A stretch of 64,000 nucleotides of DNA from JACMLD01 sp038207265 (GTDB lineage Bacteria > Bacteroidota > Bacteroidia > Chitinophagales > Chitinophagaceae). The stretch's first letter is position 1, and each line of letters starts with the position of its first letter. Shown in pieces: positions 46,236-56,107 of the stretch. The DNA lies in contig JBBQZZ010000002.1 in assembly GCA_038207265.1 (NCBI GenBank), positions 186,001-250,000 of the forward strand, given 5' to 3'. Made by a program: the position numbers and the translations under genes. The notes below the pieces were generated by a model. The model saw only the letters and a list, made by a program, of their open reading frames with translations, was not told the origin of the DNA and made no database searches.

Positions 46236-49200
46236 ATGAGACTTGTAGCAACTTGCTTATTACTGTGCTGGATCGGATTTTTAACGGCCCAGGAACCCAA
46301 CCTGGTCTTGCCGGTTGGGCATACCAGTTCAGTAAGTTCAGCAGTATTCAGTAATGATGGTAAATATATTGTAACTGCATCCTGGGATAATACCGCCAAA
46401 ATATGGGAAGCAGATGAGGGAAGATTGATTTATGAATTAAAGGGACATAGCGGATCATTGACATCTGCAAAATTCAGTCCCGATGGACGATTCATCGTAT
46501 CCACTTCCAAAGACAATACCGCCAAAATCTGGAGCACATTAACCGGACTATTGCTGTATGATTTGAAAGGCCATACAGAATGGGTGAACAGTGCAGCATT
46601 TAGTTCGGATGGCAAATACATTGTCACTGCATCAGACGATCATACAGCTAAAATCTGGGAAACTTCATCCGGAAAACTTATACATACACTTACAGGTCAC
46701 CGTCACGCGGTTACAGTTGCTGTTTTCAGTAGCGACAATCAGCATATTATTACCGGGGCCAGGGATAGTACCGCCAGGATTTGGCAGGTTGCAACGGGTT
46801 CCATGCTGCATGAATTAAAGGGACATGTTCATTGGATAAGCGATCTTGATATAAGCAAGGATAATAAAATTATTGTGTCGGCTTCAAAAGATCGAACTGC
46901 AATTATCTGGGGTATGCAGGACGGCACTATCCGTCATCAGCTAAAATTACACAGCGGACCATTGAATGCAGTTCGCATCAGCAAAGACGGAAAATATATT
47001 GCTACTGCATCTGGTGACAGCACTGCCGCTATCTGGCGCAGCGCATCAGGCGAACTGGTTTGCAGAATGAAAGGTCACCACGGCGCGGTACGGACCATTG
47101 AATTCAGTGCAGACGGAAAATCAGTCGTTACTTCTTCTGATGACAGTACTGCCTGTGTATGGAGAACCATTGATGGCAAACTGGTAAGCCAGATGAAAGG
47201 TCATAGTGGCCCATTGAATGCTGCTTCATTTAATAAAGATGGAAAGCTGGTTGTTACAGCATCAGCAGACAATACCAGTAATTTATGGGAAACTGCCAGT
47301 GGAAATTTTGTTGTTGCCTTGAAGGGCCATACGAGTGTGGCCACCTCAGCAATATTCAGCCAGGATGGTAAATACATGGCAACCGCTTCCTGGGATAATA
47401 ACGCTCGTTTATGGGATGCAGTTAGTGGAAAATTATTAACGGTGTTAAGTGGACATACAGACTGGATCAATGCTGTAGTGTTTAGTCCTGATGGAAATTT
47501 AATTGCAACCGCTTCATCCGATAATACCGCAAGGATATGGACAGTACCCGAAGGAAAGTTGTTAAAGGAATTCAGCGGACATACAGATTGGTTAAGTGCT
47601 GCTGCGTTTAGCCCTGACGGTAAGTTCCTTTGCACTGCATCCTGGGATCAGACCGCCAGGATATGGGATGTAACGACCGGTAACCTGTTATTTGAATTAA
47701 AAGGTCACCAGAACATGCTGAAATCTGTTGTTTACAATCCTGATGGGAAACTGCTTATAACCGCATCGGCAGACAATACTGCAAAGATCTGGAATACAGG
47801 TAATGGTACACTTGCTTCAACACTATCTGGTCATACAGACACCGTAAGAACTGCGGTATTTAGCGCAGATGGAAACTATATTGTTACTTCTTCCTGGGAC
47901 AGTACCGCACGCATCTGGACTACAGAAGGGAAATTATTGCATGTATTGAATGGACATACCGGTTCAGTTAATGCAGCTATATTCAGCCCGGATGGGAAAT
48001 ACGTTGTTACTTCTGCCATGGATAGTACAACACGCATCTGGCAGGTAGCAGATGGTAGACTGGTAAGGATATTAAAAGGGCATTCACATGCTGTAAACCG
48101 CGCTTCGTATAGCCCTGACGGTAAGACTATTCTTACAACATCCTGGGACAATTCGCCGCGGATCTGGAATGCAGTGGATGGAAAATTATTGCAGGTTTTA
48201 AAAGGCCATAGCGCATCATTAAGATCGGCAACTTATGATCCATCAGGCAGGTTTATTGTAACCACTTCTGAAGACAACACATTGAAAAAATGGAACGCCG
48301 CGGATGGGCAGTTTCTCTATACATTTTTTGCTGTGGATAGTACCGGCTACCTGGCCATTGATAAAGATGGTCACTACGATGGAACGGAAAGCGCACGCAA
48401 AATGCTGTACTATGTTTGCGGGAACGATATTATCGATTTGGAACAATTCAAGGACCTGAGTTGGGAACCGGGCCTGGTAAGTAAATTAAGTGGTTTGAGT
48501 AAAGAACCCATTACCGCTAAAAAACTTTCGGAAATAAATATTTGCAACTATACGCCACTGGTAGAAGAAAGGGGATTTGTAAATGGAAGTTATCAATACC
48601 AGGTTTTGGCCAGGCGTGGCGGTATTGGCGAAATTCAATTGTTTGTAAATGGCAAACTCGTTAAAAGAATCAACCCGCTCGCCATTACAAAGACTGGAAA
48701 TATTTATCGTGTTAATATTGCACAAAATTCCATTGCCGGTTATTTTGTTTCAGGCATTACCAACCATGTCATACTAAAAGCTACTACCCGTGAAGGCATG
48801 ATGTTGTCGCGGGGAGCCATCATGCCGGCGCAAATAGCTGCAGCGCGACCTTCCAATCCAAATATGTATGTGATATCTGTTGGTATCAGTCAATACAAGA
48901 ATGAAAAAATAAACCTGCGCTATGCATCCAGCGATGCCATGCATTTTTCTTCTATGATCAGGGAGGCAGGTAAAAAATTGCTAAATGCAGATGGTCGCGA
49001 GCATGTGTTTACTTACTTGTTGAATACAGAATCCGGTAATAGCCGCTGGCCCGCAAAAACGGCCATCCAGAAATTGATTGATACCATTTCTTATAAGGCC
49101 AGTTCGGATGATATACTCATTATCTTTTTTGCTGGTCATGGTATTTTACAACCCGGACAGAAAAATTTATTCCTGTTGACTGCCGAAGCATCCGGATTTG

Positions 49201-50033
49201 ATTTAACAGGTATTGCAAAAGAAGTATCCATCAGTACAGATGAATTGCGCGAATGGTTGCGAAAGATCAAAGCCAATAAGCAATTGCTGATCCTGGATGC
49301 TTGTAATAGCGGACAGGCGGTGAGTGAATTACATGAATTGATTGGCAAGCGTGAAGTACCGGCAGATCAGCAAAGAGCACTGGAAAGTTTAAAAGATAAA
49401 ACGGGAACTTTTATACTTTCCGCATCTGCGCCCGGACAGTCTGCTTATGAAACCAGTATGTATGGACAGGGATTGCTTACCTACAGTTTATTGGCAGGTG
49501 TTAAATTGGGTACCGGGTTAAAAAATAACCGGTTCATAGATGTTACTAAATGGTTCAATTTCGCAAGTGATTATGTAAAATTACAAGCCAGGGAAATAGG
49601 GGCGCGGCAGGATCCTGAAATACTGGGTACTGCAAGTTTTGATGTGGGGTTGGTGGACAAAGAACTGATGGATAGTATTCAATTGCCTTTGAAAAAGAAA
49701 ATTTTCAAGCGATCAAAATTTATAGAGAATGAAGACTTGCTGAATGATGATTTGGATTTATCATACCTGGTAGACCAGGAGTTGAATAATCTATCCGATG
49801 CGGGTAAACAAAGTCCATTGGTATATGTGGCAGATAACCTTTATCGCGATGCATATACGATACGTGGTAAATATACGGTTACAAAAGATAACAGCGTATC
49901 GTGCAAGATCTCTTTGTTCAAAGGTCAGGGCGAAAGAATATTTCAATTTGAACTGACGGGAACGGCGGATAAGAAAGAAACATTAGCGGCGATGCTGGTT
50001 GATAAGATTAAAACATTTTTACTGCAACAATAA
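46236..50033 (+). CDS. Exported WD40-repeat protein with C-terminal caspase-like protease domain
   Basis: The 1265-residue protein begins with a signal peptide (MRLVATCLLLCWIGFLTAQE). It then has 16 consecutive WD40 repeats of about 42 residues (about 25-700; typical unit GHTDWINAVVFSPDGNLIAT … DNTARIW), enough for two propellers. A linker follows with 'DGHYDGTESARKMLYYVCGN' and an Ig-like stretch (EIQLFVNGKLVKRINP). The peptidase C14 (caspase) domain starts near residue 880 (MYVISVGISQYKNEKINLRY) and has both catalytic residues: His968 in FFAGHGIL and Cys1023 in LLILDACNSGQAV. A C-terminal tail of about 130 residues is of unknown fold. It is first in a six-gene operon. Export makes the protease periplasmic or surface-located. 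The target is unknown. Confidence 0.93.
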   Translation: MRLVATCLLLCWIGFLTAQEPNLVLPVGHTSSVSSAVFSNDGKYIVTASWDNTAKIWEADEGRLIYELKGHSGSLTSAKFSPDGRFIVSTSKDNTAKIWSTLTGLLLYDLKGHTEWVNSAAFSSDGKYIVTASDDHTAKIWETSSGKLIHTLTGHRHAVTVAVFSSDNQHIITGARDSTARIWQVATGSMLHELKGHVHWISDLDISKDNKIIVSASKDRTAIIWGMQDGTIRHQLKLHSGPLNAVRISKDGKYIATASGDSTAAIWRSASGELVCRMKGHHGAVRTIEFSADGKSVVTSSDDSTACVWRTIDGKLVSQMKGHSGPLNAASFNKDGKLVVTASADNTSNLWETASGNFVVALKGHTSVATSAIFSQDGKYMATASWDNNARLWDAVSGKLLTVLSGHTDWINAVVFSPDGNLIATASSDNTARIWTVPEGKLLKEFSGHTDWLSAAAFSPDGKFLCTASWDQTARIWDVTTGNLLFELKGHQNMLKSVVYNPDGKLLITASADNTAKIWNTGNGTLASTLSGHTDTVRTAVFSADGNYIVTSSWDSTARIWTTEGKLLHVLNGHTGSVNAAIFSPDGKYVVTSAMDSTTRIWQVADGRLVRILKGHSHAVNRASYSPDGKTILTTSWDNSPRIWNAVDGKLLQVLKGHSASLRSATYDPSGRFIVTTSEDNTLKKWNAADGQFLYTFFAVDSTGYLAIDKDGHYDGTESARKMLYYVCGNDIIDLEQFKDLSWEPGLVSKLSGLSKEPITAKKLSEINICNYTPLVEERGFVNGSYQYQVLARRGGIGEIQLFVNGKLVKRINPLAITKTGNIYRVNIAQNSIAGYFVSGITNHVILKATTREGMMLSRGAIMPAQIAAARPSNPNMYVISVGISQYKNEKINLRYASSDAMHFSSMIREAGKKLLNADGREHVFTYLLNTESGNSRWPAKTAIQKLIDTISYKASSDDILIIFFAGHGILQPGQKNLFLLTAEASGFDLTGIAKEVSISTDELREWLRKIKANKQLLILDACNSGQAVSELHELIGKREVPADQQRALESLKDKTGTFILSASAPGQSAYETSMYGQGLLTYSLLAGVKLGTGLKNNRFIDVTKWFNFASDYVKLQAREIGARQDPEILGTASFDVGLVDKELMDSIQLPLKKKIFKRSKFIENEDLLNDDLDLSYLVDQELNNLSDAGKQSPLVYVADNLYRDAYTIRGKYTVTKDNSVSCKISLFKGQGERIFQFELTGTADKKETLAAMLVDKIKTFLLQQ

Positions 50034-50044
50034 ATGAGTGAGCT

Positions 50045-51010
50045 ATGATAAATAATAAACTGCCTGCGATAGTATGTCTGTTGGTATGCCTGTCTCTTTT
50101 TGGATGCATTGCTTCCGAAGTTGGTTCTGCGTCAAAAAAGGAAGCATTGCATATGAAAATAAAAGAAAATAGTAATGTGGTTAGTTCGGATAAACTCATA
50201 ACACAACAAATTCCCACTATGCAGGAACGATCACTTGCTGCCCGTGGCGACGGGCGCGGACTGCTGGCGCCATTGGCGGGAAACCTTATTTCACTTGCCA
50301 GTTCTGCTGTAAAACAAGTCATCGCCAATGATCAGAAAAAATACGCGGCTACTTACCAGTTTGGGCTTACAGATCTTTATTTTTATGATCAGCTATCAGA
50401 AGAAGGACCATTCGATCCGGTGGGAATGCAGTTCAGTGGTTTCAAGTTGGTACGAACTTTCCAGAAAAGCGAGGGTGTAAAAGATACTGCACTCGTCGCA
50501 GATTTTATGATTGACACTGCTAATATCTCGGACGTGATCAATAACTCTGTTTTTCGTTTGCGGGTAAAATCTTTTGACCTTCGTTATGCAAAAGCCAAAG
50601 TAGCTAAGGGGCAGGTCAAAAAGTTGAACATGGATTTTGAGATCAGCATTGTCAGTTCTTATGTAAGTCCTGATGGAGTTATCAATGAGAAAGTGGTGCT
50701 GGGTAAATTTTATTTGTTGTTGCGGGATATGCCGCTAGACAGAAGCGAACCTGCTTACCCTGCATATTATAATAAATTAAAGGATAGTTTACTCGCGGGT
50801 AAATCGTTCCTGGTACCGAGATCGGTAGGTCATTACCGCAACCCGATAGGAGAAATGAAACAGGCTTTTAGCCGGGGTGCTTACTCAATTGAAGTAAGAG
50901 TGAAGGAAAGTTCGAAGAATAATTTTGTAACACGCATGCTTTTTGAAAATGCCAATATGATCATAGACGCCTCAAGCAACGGTATCAAATCAAAAATTGG
51001 TAAGCTATAA
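50045..51010 (+). CDS. Lipoprotein of unknown family in the caspase operon
   Basis: The 321-residue protein has a lipoprotein signal peptide (MINNKLPAIVCLLVCLSLFG followed by Cys21, lipobox LFGC). The mature part has a conserved-looking hydrophobic strip (LLAPLAGNLISLASSAVKQV, about residues 75-95) and then mainly beta-strand-type sequence ending in IIDASSNGIKSKIGKL. I recognise no domain. Acylated localisation, probably facing the periplasm or cell surface, is inferred from the lipobox. It begins 11 bases after the WD40-caspase stop and is followed 4 bases later by the CHASE2 gene, so it is part of the same transcript and may present or anchor one of the proteases. Confidence 0.8.
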   Translation: MINNKLPAIVCLLVCLSLFGCIASEVGSASKKEALHMKIKENSNVVSSDKLITQQIPTMQERSLAARGDGRGLLAPLAGNLISLASSAVKQVIANDQKKYAATYQFGLTDLYFYDQLSEEGPFDPVGMQFSGFKLVRTFQKSEGVKDTALVADFMIDTANISDVINNSVFRLRVKSFDLRYAKAKVAKGQVKKLNMDFEISIVSSYVSPDGVINEKVVLGKFYLLLRDMPLDRSEPAYPAYYNKLKDSLLAGKSFLVPRSVGHYRNPIGEMKQAFSRGAYSIEVRVKESSKNNFVTRMLFENANMIIDASSNGIKSKIGKL

Positions 51011-51014
51011 ACCG

Positions 51015-52268
51015 ATGACTGCAAAAAAAATCATTGTCTCGTTGGTAAGTGGACTTTTCGTCCTGGCGGTAAGCTGGAAGTACCAGAATTACGACTACTC
51101 CTTGTCGGTAGAAGATAATTTTATGAAGAAGATGTTCATGATGAAAGAATATATCTATTCAACACCTTCAAAGCAAAAAGCTGATTTTGTTTTTATCAAT
51201 ACCGGAAAGGATCTGGCACTGGTGGAAGATACCGTAGAATATGGCAATGTTGCAGTATCTGACCGTGAAAAGATTTACCGGTTGATAGCGCATATTAATA
51301 ATTTACCCCGGCAACCTGTTTTTACCGTTTTGGATATACAATTTTATTATCCCTATACAAAAGATCCCCGGGTAGATGGTTTGTTGCAAAAGGAGTTGAG
51401 CCGAAATGAAAAAATCGTTATACCGATTTTAAAAATCGATGGAGATTATTATAAGAAACCGCTTTATAAAGCACGATATGCTTATTCCAACTACCGCACC
51501 TTTGGCTCAACATTTAATAAATTCAGGATAATGAATGAAGAGGAGTATGCTTCGATACCGTTGATACTTCACCAGGACATCAATCATGCAATGTATAAAG
51601 ATCATTTCTTCTTTCCTACCTGTAACGGACGCCTGTGTCTTTCAGCATTGTGGCCCAATTACTATTTAAAGAATGAAGATATCACCGGGCTAAATTATCA
51701 CGCAGATATAAAAGGTATAAAAAATGATCCCCCTCCAAAGCAACAGGAAAATGTAACGGCCCAATACTATAATCTTGGTGAAATGCTGCTGGACATGGAT
51801 GCAGACAGCACGAAGTATAATAATTTTTTTTCCAACAAAATAGTCATAGCAGGCAATTTTGAGGAAGACGTTCACACAACGCCTGTAGGAAAAATGGCAG
51901 GGCCTGTTTTACTGGCCAATTTATACCTGTCTTTACTTAATGGCCAGCAGATAGCAGGTGCCTGGTTAATAATTGTATTGCTATTGGCTTTTTCCGGGCT
52001 TAGCTATATTGCATGGTTCAGTAAAATTCCGGAACTGAAACTGAATTTTAAATTTCTTTTTTCCTCTTATCTTATCAAATTTATCAAGGGGTATATTTCT
52101 TATTTCGGAAGTATGTTTTTTTTATCGCTGATAGTATTGATGATATTTGACGTACATGTTGCCTTGTTCATGCCGTCGTTTATTTTTACAGGGATTGAAT
52201 ACATCAGGCAAAAAAGATACAAAAGCATTGGTACATCTACTGAGCATGTAACAACTGATGAAGTATGA
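51015..52268 (+). CDS. CHASE2-like membrane sensor without output domain
   Basis: The protein (417 residues from ATG 51015; an in-frame TTG at 50997 overlaps the previous gene) has one N-terminal membrane helix (IIVSLVSGLFVLAVSWKY). An extracytoplasmic domain of about 280 residues follows, with the CHASE2 pattern 'KADFVFINTGKDLALVED', VFTVLDIQFYYPYTKDPRVD and KIVIAGNFEEDVHTTPVG. About three helices close the protein (from about residue 305). CHASE2 domains are sensory modules normally fused to kinases or cyclases. Here no such domain follows, so the signal must pass to another protein, possibly the caspase proteins beside it. Its stop overlaps the next ATG by four bases. Confidence 0.83.
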   Translation: MTAKKIIVSLVSGLFVLAVSWKYQNYDYSLSVEDNFMKKMFMMKEYIYSTPSKQKADFVFINTGKDLALVEDTVEYGNVAVSDREKIYRLIAHINNLPRQPVFTVLDIQFYYPYTKDPRVDGLLQKELSRNEKIVIPILKIDGDYYKKPLYKARYAYSNYRTFGSTFNKFRIMNEEEYASIPLILHQDINHAMYKDHFFFPTCNGRLCLSALWPNYYLKNEDITGLNYHADIKGIKNDPPPKQQENVTAQYYNLGEMLLDMDADSTKYNNFFSNKIVIAGNFEEDVHTTPVGKMAGPVLLANLYLSLLNGQQIAGAWLIIVLLLAFSGLSYIAWFSKIPELKLNFKFLFSSYLIKFIKGYISYFGSMFFLSLIVLMIFDVHVALFMPSFIFTGIEYIRQKRYKSIGTSTEHVTTDEV

Positions 52269-55200
52269 GGTACTTTTTATTATCATACCTGTTGATGGCC
52301 GGCACCGGTGCAATTGCACAGGGTGAAAGCCCGCAGCAACTCATAGCACGGTATACCCTGCAGATTCAAACCTATCCCGATAGCATCAGCGGATATATTA
52401 GTCGTGCAAGGGCATATAATGAAAAAGGCGACTATACAGAAGCGTTGGCCGATTGTAACAAAGCCCTGGGGTTGGATTCGCACAATTATATGGCGACAAG
52501 GTTAAGGGGCCAGGCTTATTATTTCTTAAGGAAATATGAATTGTCTATTTCAGATTTCAATGAAGTGTTGAAAGAAAACCCGCGCGATACAATGGCATGG
52601 AACTGGCGCGGCAATGACTACTACTATCTCAACAAACTGGAACTGGCAGTGAATGATTACAATAAGGCTTTGCAATTGAATCCTGCCTATGCCATGGCCT
52701 GGTTCAATCGTGGTGATTCTTATTATTGGTTGGAACGTTATGATGAAGCAATTGGAGATTTATCCGAATCCATTGCACATGATCCAAAATTCATCCGCGC
52801 CTGGTATACCAGGGGCATGTGTTATTATTATCAAAAAAAATATAGCCCGGCCATTGCTGATTTTTCTCACGGACTTGAGATGGATGCAGTCAACTCCGAT
52901 TTGTTGAATGCAAGGGGACTTAGTTACTATAGCAACGGGCAAAATGAAAAGGCGCTTGCTGATTTTTCGACGGCACTACTCAATGATCCGAAAAATATTT
53001 ATGGATGGATCAACAGGGGCAACTTATATAAACGAACCGCGAAATATGACCTGGCCGCTACAGACTATACACAGGTACTGCTCTATGATCCAAAAAATAC
53101 AGATGCACTCTATAGCCTTGGTATCGTTTACCAATTACAAAAGAAATTTAAGGAAGCTGTGGTGCAATTTACGGCAGCAATCGAACTGGAACCTGGTTTT
53201 GCAGACGCTTTGGGTAATCGCGGAGATGTATATACGCAGTTAGGTCAGTATGAACTTGCCATCAAAGATTATAATGCCAGTCTTAGCCTGCGGAAAGCGG
53301 ATGCGGAAACAATTGCCAGTAAAGCTATTTGTTTTAAAAAAATGAACCGTAAGGACTCCGCTGTTCTGGCATTTAATGAGGCGGTAAGGGTTAACCCAAA
53401 ATCTTTGTTTGCTATAATAGAAAGAGGGAATTTTTTTATGGATCAGTTTCAGTATGATGCGGCCACCAGGGATTATACGGAAGCATTGTCGCTGAACCCA
53501 AAGAATTTCGAGGCCCGCAATAACAGGGGAAATGTGTTTTATTACCAGCAAAAATATGATCTGGCCATCAGTGATTATAACCTGATATTATTGATGGATT
53601 CAACGAATACCACTCCATTGTTCAATCGTGGCAATGCTTATAAATTCCAACATAAATACCCGGAAGCGATCAGGGATTATAATAGTGCCATTGCATTGAA
53701 CCCTGAGCATATTGGACCCTGGCGTGAAAGAGGGGATGTGTACCTTTCGTTGCAAAATTTTGATGCTGCCAGGTTCGATTTTGATAAAGCATTGCGCATC
53801 GACCCTGCCGATACATTGAGTTTGAATAACCGAGGCCTGGTTTTTTATAGCCAGGGCAGATATGATTTGGCGCTGGCCGACTACAACCACGTGTTATTGA
53901 TAGCACCGGGTAATATTATTGCGCTCAATAATCGTGGCAATGCTTATGTGAAACAAGCTAAGTTTGATTTGGCACTGAAAGATTATAATGAAATTTTGCG
54001 AAGATATCCAAACAATATCCAGGCACTGGACAGTCGTGGCAATCTTTACCTGGCACAAAATAAAATTGCATTGTCCTTCAAGGATTATGACGAAGCACTC
54101 CGTATAAACCCAACATTTACCAATGCATTGAACAACCGGGGAAATGCATACCTGCGGCAGGGAAACGAAAAACTTGCTTTCGCAGATTACAATAAAATAT
54201 TATCCATTGATTCAAAAAATTTGCTTGCACTTTTCAACATGGGAACTGCTTATTATAAAAAGGGAATGTATGATTCAACAATTTGGTTTGCCAACGAGGC
54301 ATTGCAGGTTGATCCCAATTATGCAATAGCATATAATATGCTGGCGTTGGCCAACTATGCGCAGGGAAATCTTGACAAGGCGGCAAAAGATATTCAGTCA
54401 GCATTGAATTTAAATCCTTTTTTAAAGGAAGTGCTGAACACAAAAGGTATGATTGCTTCCTACAACGGTTTGTATGATTCATCACTTTATTATTATAACC
54501 AGGCACTTCGCATTGATTCTAATTACACAGACGTAATGAATAACCGGGGATTGGTTTATTATAACCTGGGTAAGTACGCATTTGCGGCCAATGATTACCT
54601 GAAAGCACTGCAAAGCGATCCGGACAACAGCCGTGTTATCATTAATCTCATGCTTACTTATATTGCTGCTGGCGAACTGGAAAAAGCGTTTCAACAATTT
54701 GCTCAGTACCGGCAGAAAAATCTTTCAGGTTACATGGAAGCATACAAAGCATTTGCTTTCCTGAAGAAATACATCATTGCCTGTGTCGATTATGTACGCA
54801 TCAAAGATTATAAAAAAGCATTGCCGTTGTTACAGGCTTCACTGGATGAGTACCAGCAATCCAATCAGGACCAGGCAACCAATCGTATGTTGTCTTATGA
54901 ATATTCAAACGTAGTTTATCGCACAGCGCAGGTACTGGAACAGTTAAAAGAGGAAGAAAAGGCGCAGGAATATTTTCGCAAAGCGGCCATCATCAATCCA
55001 AAACTTACCGGCATAACTGCTAAAATTGAAAAGCTCAATGGCAGTATTGCGCAACGTGCCGCTGCCAATCCTTTTCCGCCTGAGATTCGATTGCTGACCC
55101 CCGCCATTGTAAATGGAAATACGGTACAGCAGCAACGTACATCATCCGGGGAAATAACAGTGAGTGGAACAGTGAAAAATATTTCGGGTATTCAATGGAT

Positions 55201-56101
55201 AAAAATCAATGGAGAAAATGTGAAGGATGTTGATAAGGATGGATATTTTTCGTATAACATCAAAAATGAATCTTCCGATCTGGTTATACAGGCAGCGGCA
55301 AAAAATGGTCTTGTTGCAACAGCAAATTACCAATGGATAAAAGCAGCTATAACAACGGATGATGGGTCAGATATAAAACCCATTGCAGCAGGAAAGTCAC
55401 AAAATTATCATGCAGTACTAATAGCCTGCAGCAATTACACTGGTGACTGGAACAAACTTGCTACTACCGTTGATGAAGCAAAAAAATATAAGCAGTTGCT
55501 GGTAAGTCATTATGGTTTCAAAGAAGAAAATATTTTAGAATTATATGAAAAAGAATATACTGAAATACTGGTAGGACTCATGGGGAAATTGCGCACCCTT
55601 ACAGAGAATGATAATCTTGTTATTTTGTATGCCGGACATGGAACCTACCGTCAGGCAGGTACAGAATTAATTGGTTACTGGGTACCGTTAAAAGCAACTG
55701 CTCCTGAAATTGATTATATTTCTAATAAAAAACTGGATGAACTCATCTCAGGTACAAATGCCAGGCATATTCTTATTATGTCTGACGCGTGTTATAGCGC
55801 CGTAATGAGAGGAGGGGGGCTGGATTTGGAAAAAAAGATTCCACAGCAATTTGAATATAAGTTCAAAAGCCGGCAAATATTCACCAGTGGTGGCATTGAA
55901 AAAGTTCCTGAACAGAGTATATTTATAAAAATGGTGATGAAAGCACTGGAGGAAAACAGAGAAGAATATCTTTCAATCAAAGTGCTCTATAACTTGATTT
56001 TTAACGGTGTTAAAAATCAAACCAATAATGAACCGGAATTAAATAAGTTTGGAAAGGATGGTAATGAAGGCGGACAATTCTATTTTATAAGAACCAAATA
56101 A
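52265..56101 (+). CDS. Exported TPR-repeat protein with C-terminal caspase-like protease domain
   Basis: The 1278-residue protein has a signal peptide (MRYFLLSYLLMAGTGAIAQG). About 23 consecutive 34-residue TPR units follow (about 25-810; typical start ALNNRGNAYVKQAKFDLALK), then further TPR-like helices to about 915. An Ig-like domain follows (about 935-1030; PPEIRLLTPAIVNGNTV, GTVKNISGIQWIKINGE). The C14 caspase domain starts near 1045 (YHAVLIACSNYTGDWNKLAT), with catalytic His1125 in LYAGHGTYR and Cys1176 in IMSDACYSAVM. Scaffold, Ig-like domain and protease are arranged as in the WD40 protein of the same operon, but with a different repeat type. ATGA overlap with the CHASE2 gene couples translation. 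The substrate is unknown. Confidence 0.93.
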   Translation: MRYFLLSYLLMAGTGAIAQGESPQQLIARYTLQIQTYPDSISGYISRARAYNEKGDYTEALADCNKALGLDSHNYMATRLRGQAYYFLRKYELSISDFNEVLKENPRDTMAWNWRGNDYYYLNKLELAVNDYNKALQLNPAYAMAWFNRGDSYYWLERYDEAIGDLSESIAHDPKFIRAWYTRGMCYYYQKKYSPAIADFSHGLEMDAVNSDLLNARGLSYYSNGQNEKALADFSTALLNDPKNIYGWINRGNLYKRTAKYDLAATDYTQVLLYDPKNTDALYSLGIVYQLQKKFKEAVVQFTAAIELEPGFADALGNRGDVYTQLGQYELAIKDYNASLSLRKADAETIASKAICFKKMNRKDSAVLAFNEAVRVNPKSLFAIIERGNFFMDQFQYDAATRDYTEALSLNPKNFEARNNRGNVFYYQQKYDLAISDYNLILLMDSTNTTPLFNRGNAYKFQHKYPEAIRDYNSAIALNPEHIGPWRERGDVYLSLQNFDAARFDFDKALRIDPADTLSLNNRGLVFYSQGRYDLALADYNHVLLIAPGNIIALNNRGNAYVKQAKFDLALKDYNEILRRYPNNIQALDSRGNLYLAQNKIALSFKDYDEALRINPTFTNALNNRGNAYLRQGNEKLAFADYNKILSIDSKNLLALFNMGTAYYKKGMYDSTIWFANEALQVDPNYAIAYNMLALANYAQGNLDKAAKDIQSALNLNPFLKEVLNTKGMIASYNGLYDSSLYYYNQALRIDSNYTDVMNNRGLVYYNLGKYAFAANDYLKALQSDPDNSRVIINLMLTYIAAGELEKAFQQFAQYRQKNLSGYMEAYKAFAFLKKYIIACVDYVRIKDYKKALPLLQASLDEYQQSNQDQATNRMLSYEYSNVVYRTAQVLEQLKEEEKAQEYFRKAAIINPKLTGITAKIEKLNGSIAQRAAANPFPPEIRLLTPAIVNGNTVQQQRTSSGEITVSGTVKNISGIQWIKINGENVKDVDKDGYFSYNIKNESSDLVIQAAAKNGLVATANYQWIKAAITTDDGSDIKPIAAGKSQNYHAVLIACSNYTGDWNKLATTVDEAKKYKQLLVSHYGFKEENILELYEKEYTEILVGLMGKLRTLTENDNLVILYAGHGTYRQAGTELIGYWVPLKATAPEIDYISNKKLDELISGTNARHILIMSDACYSAVMRGGGLDLEKKIPQQFEYKFKSRQIFTSGGIEKVPEQSIFIKMVMKALEENREEYLSIKVLYNLIFNGVKNQTNNEPELNKFGKDGNEGGQFYFIRTK

Positions 56102-56107
56102 AGAATT

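Noticed and set aside
47201..48151. Antisense ORFs (47201-47635 and 47876-48151, minus) of 144 and 91 residues with a repeating pattern
   Set aside because: They lie opposite the WD40 array, and their periodicity simply mirrors the repeats on the coding strand. The plus-strand product is unmistakable.
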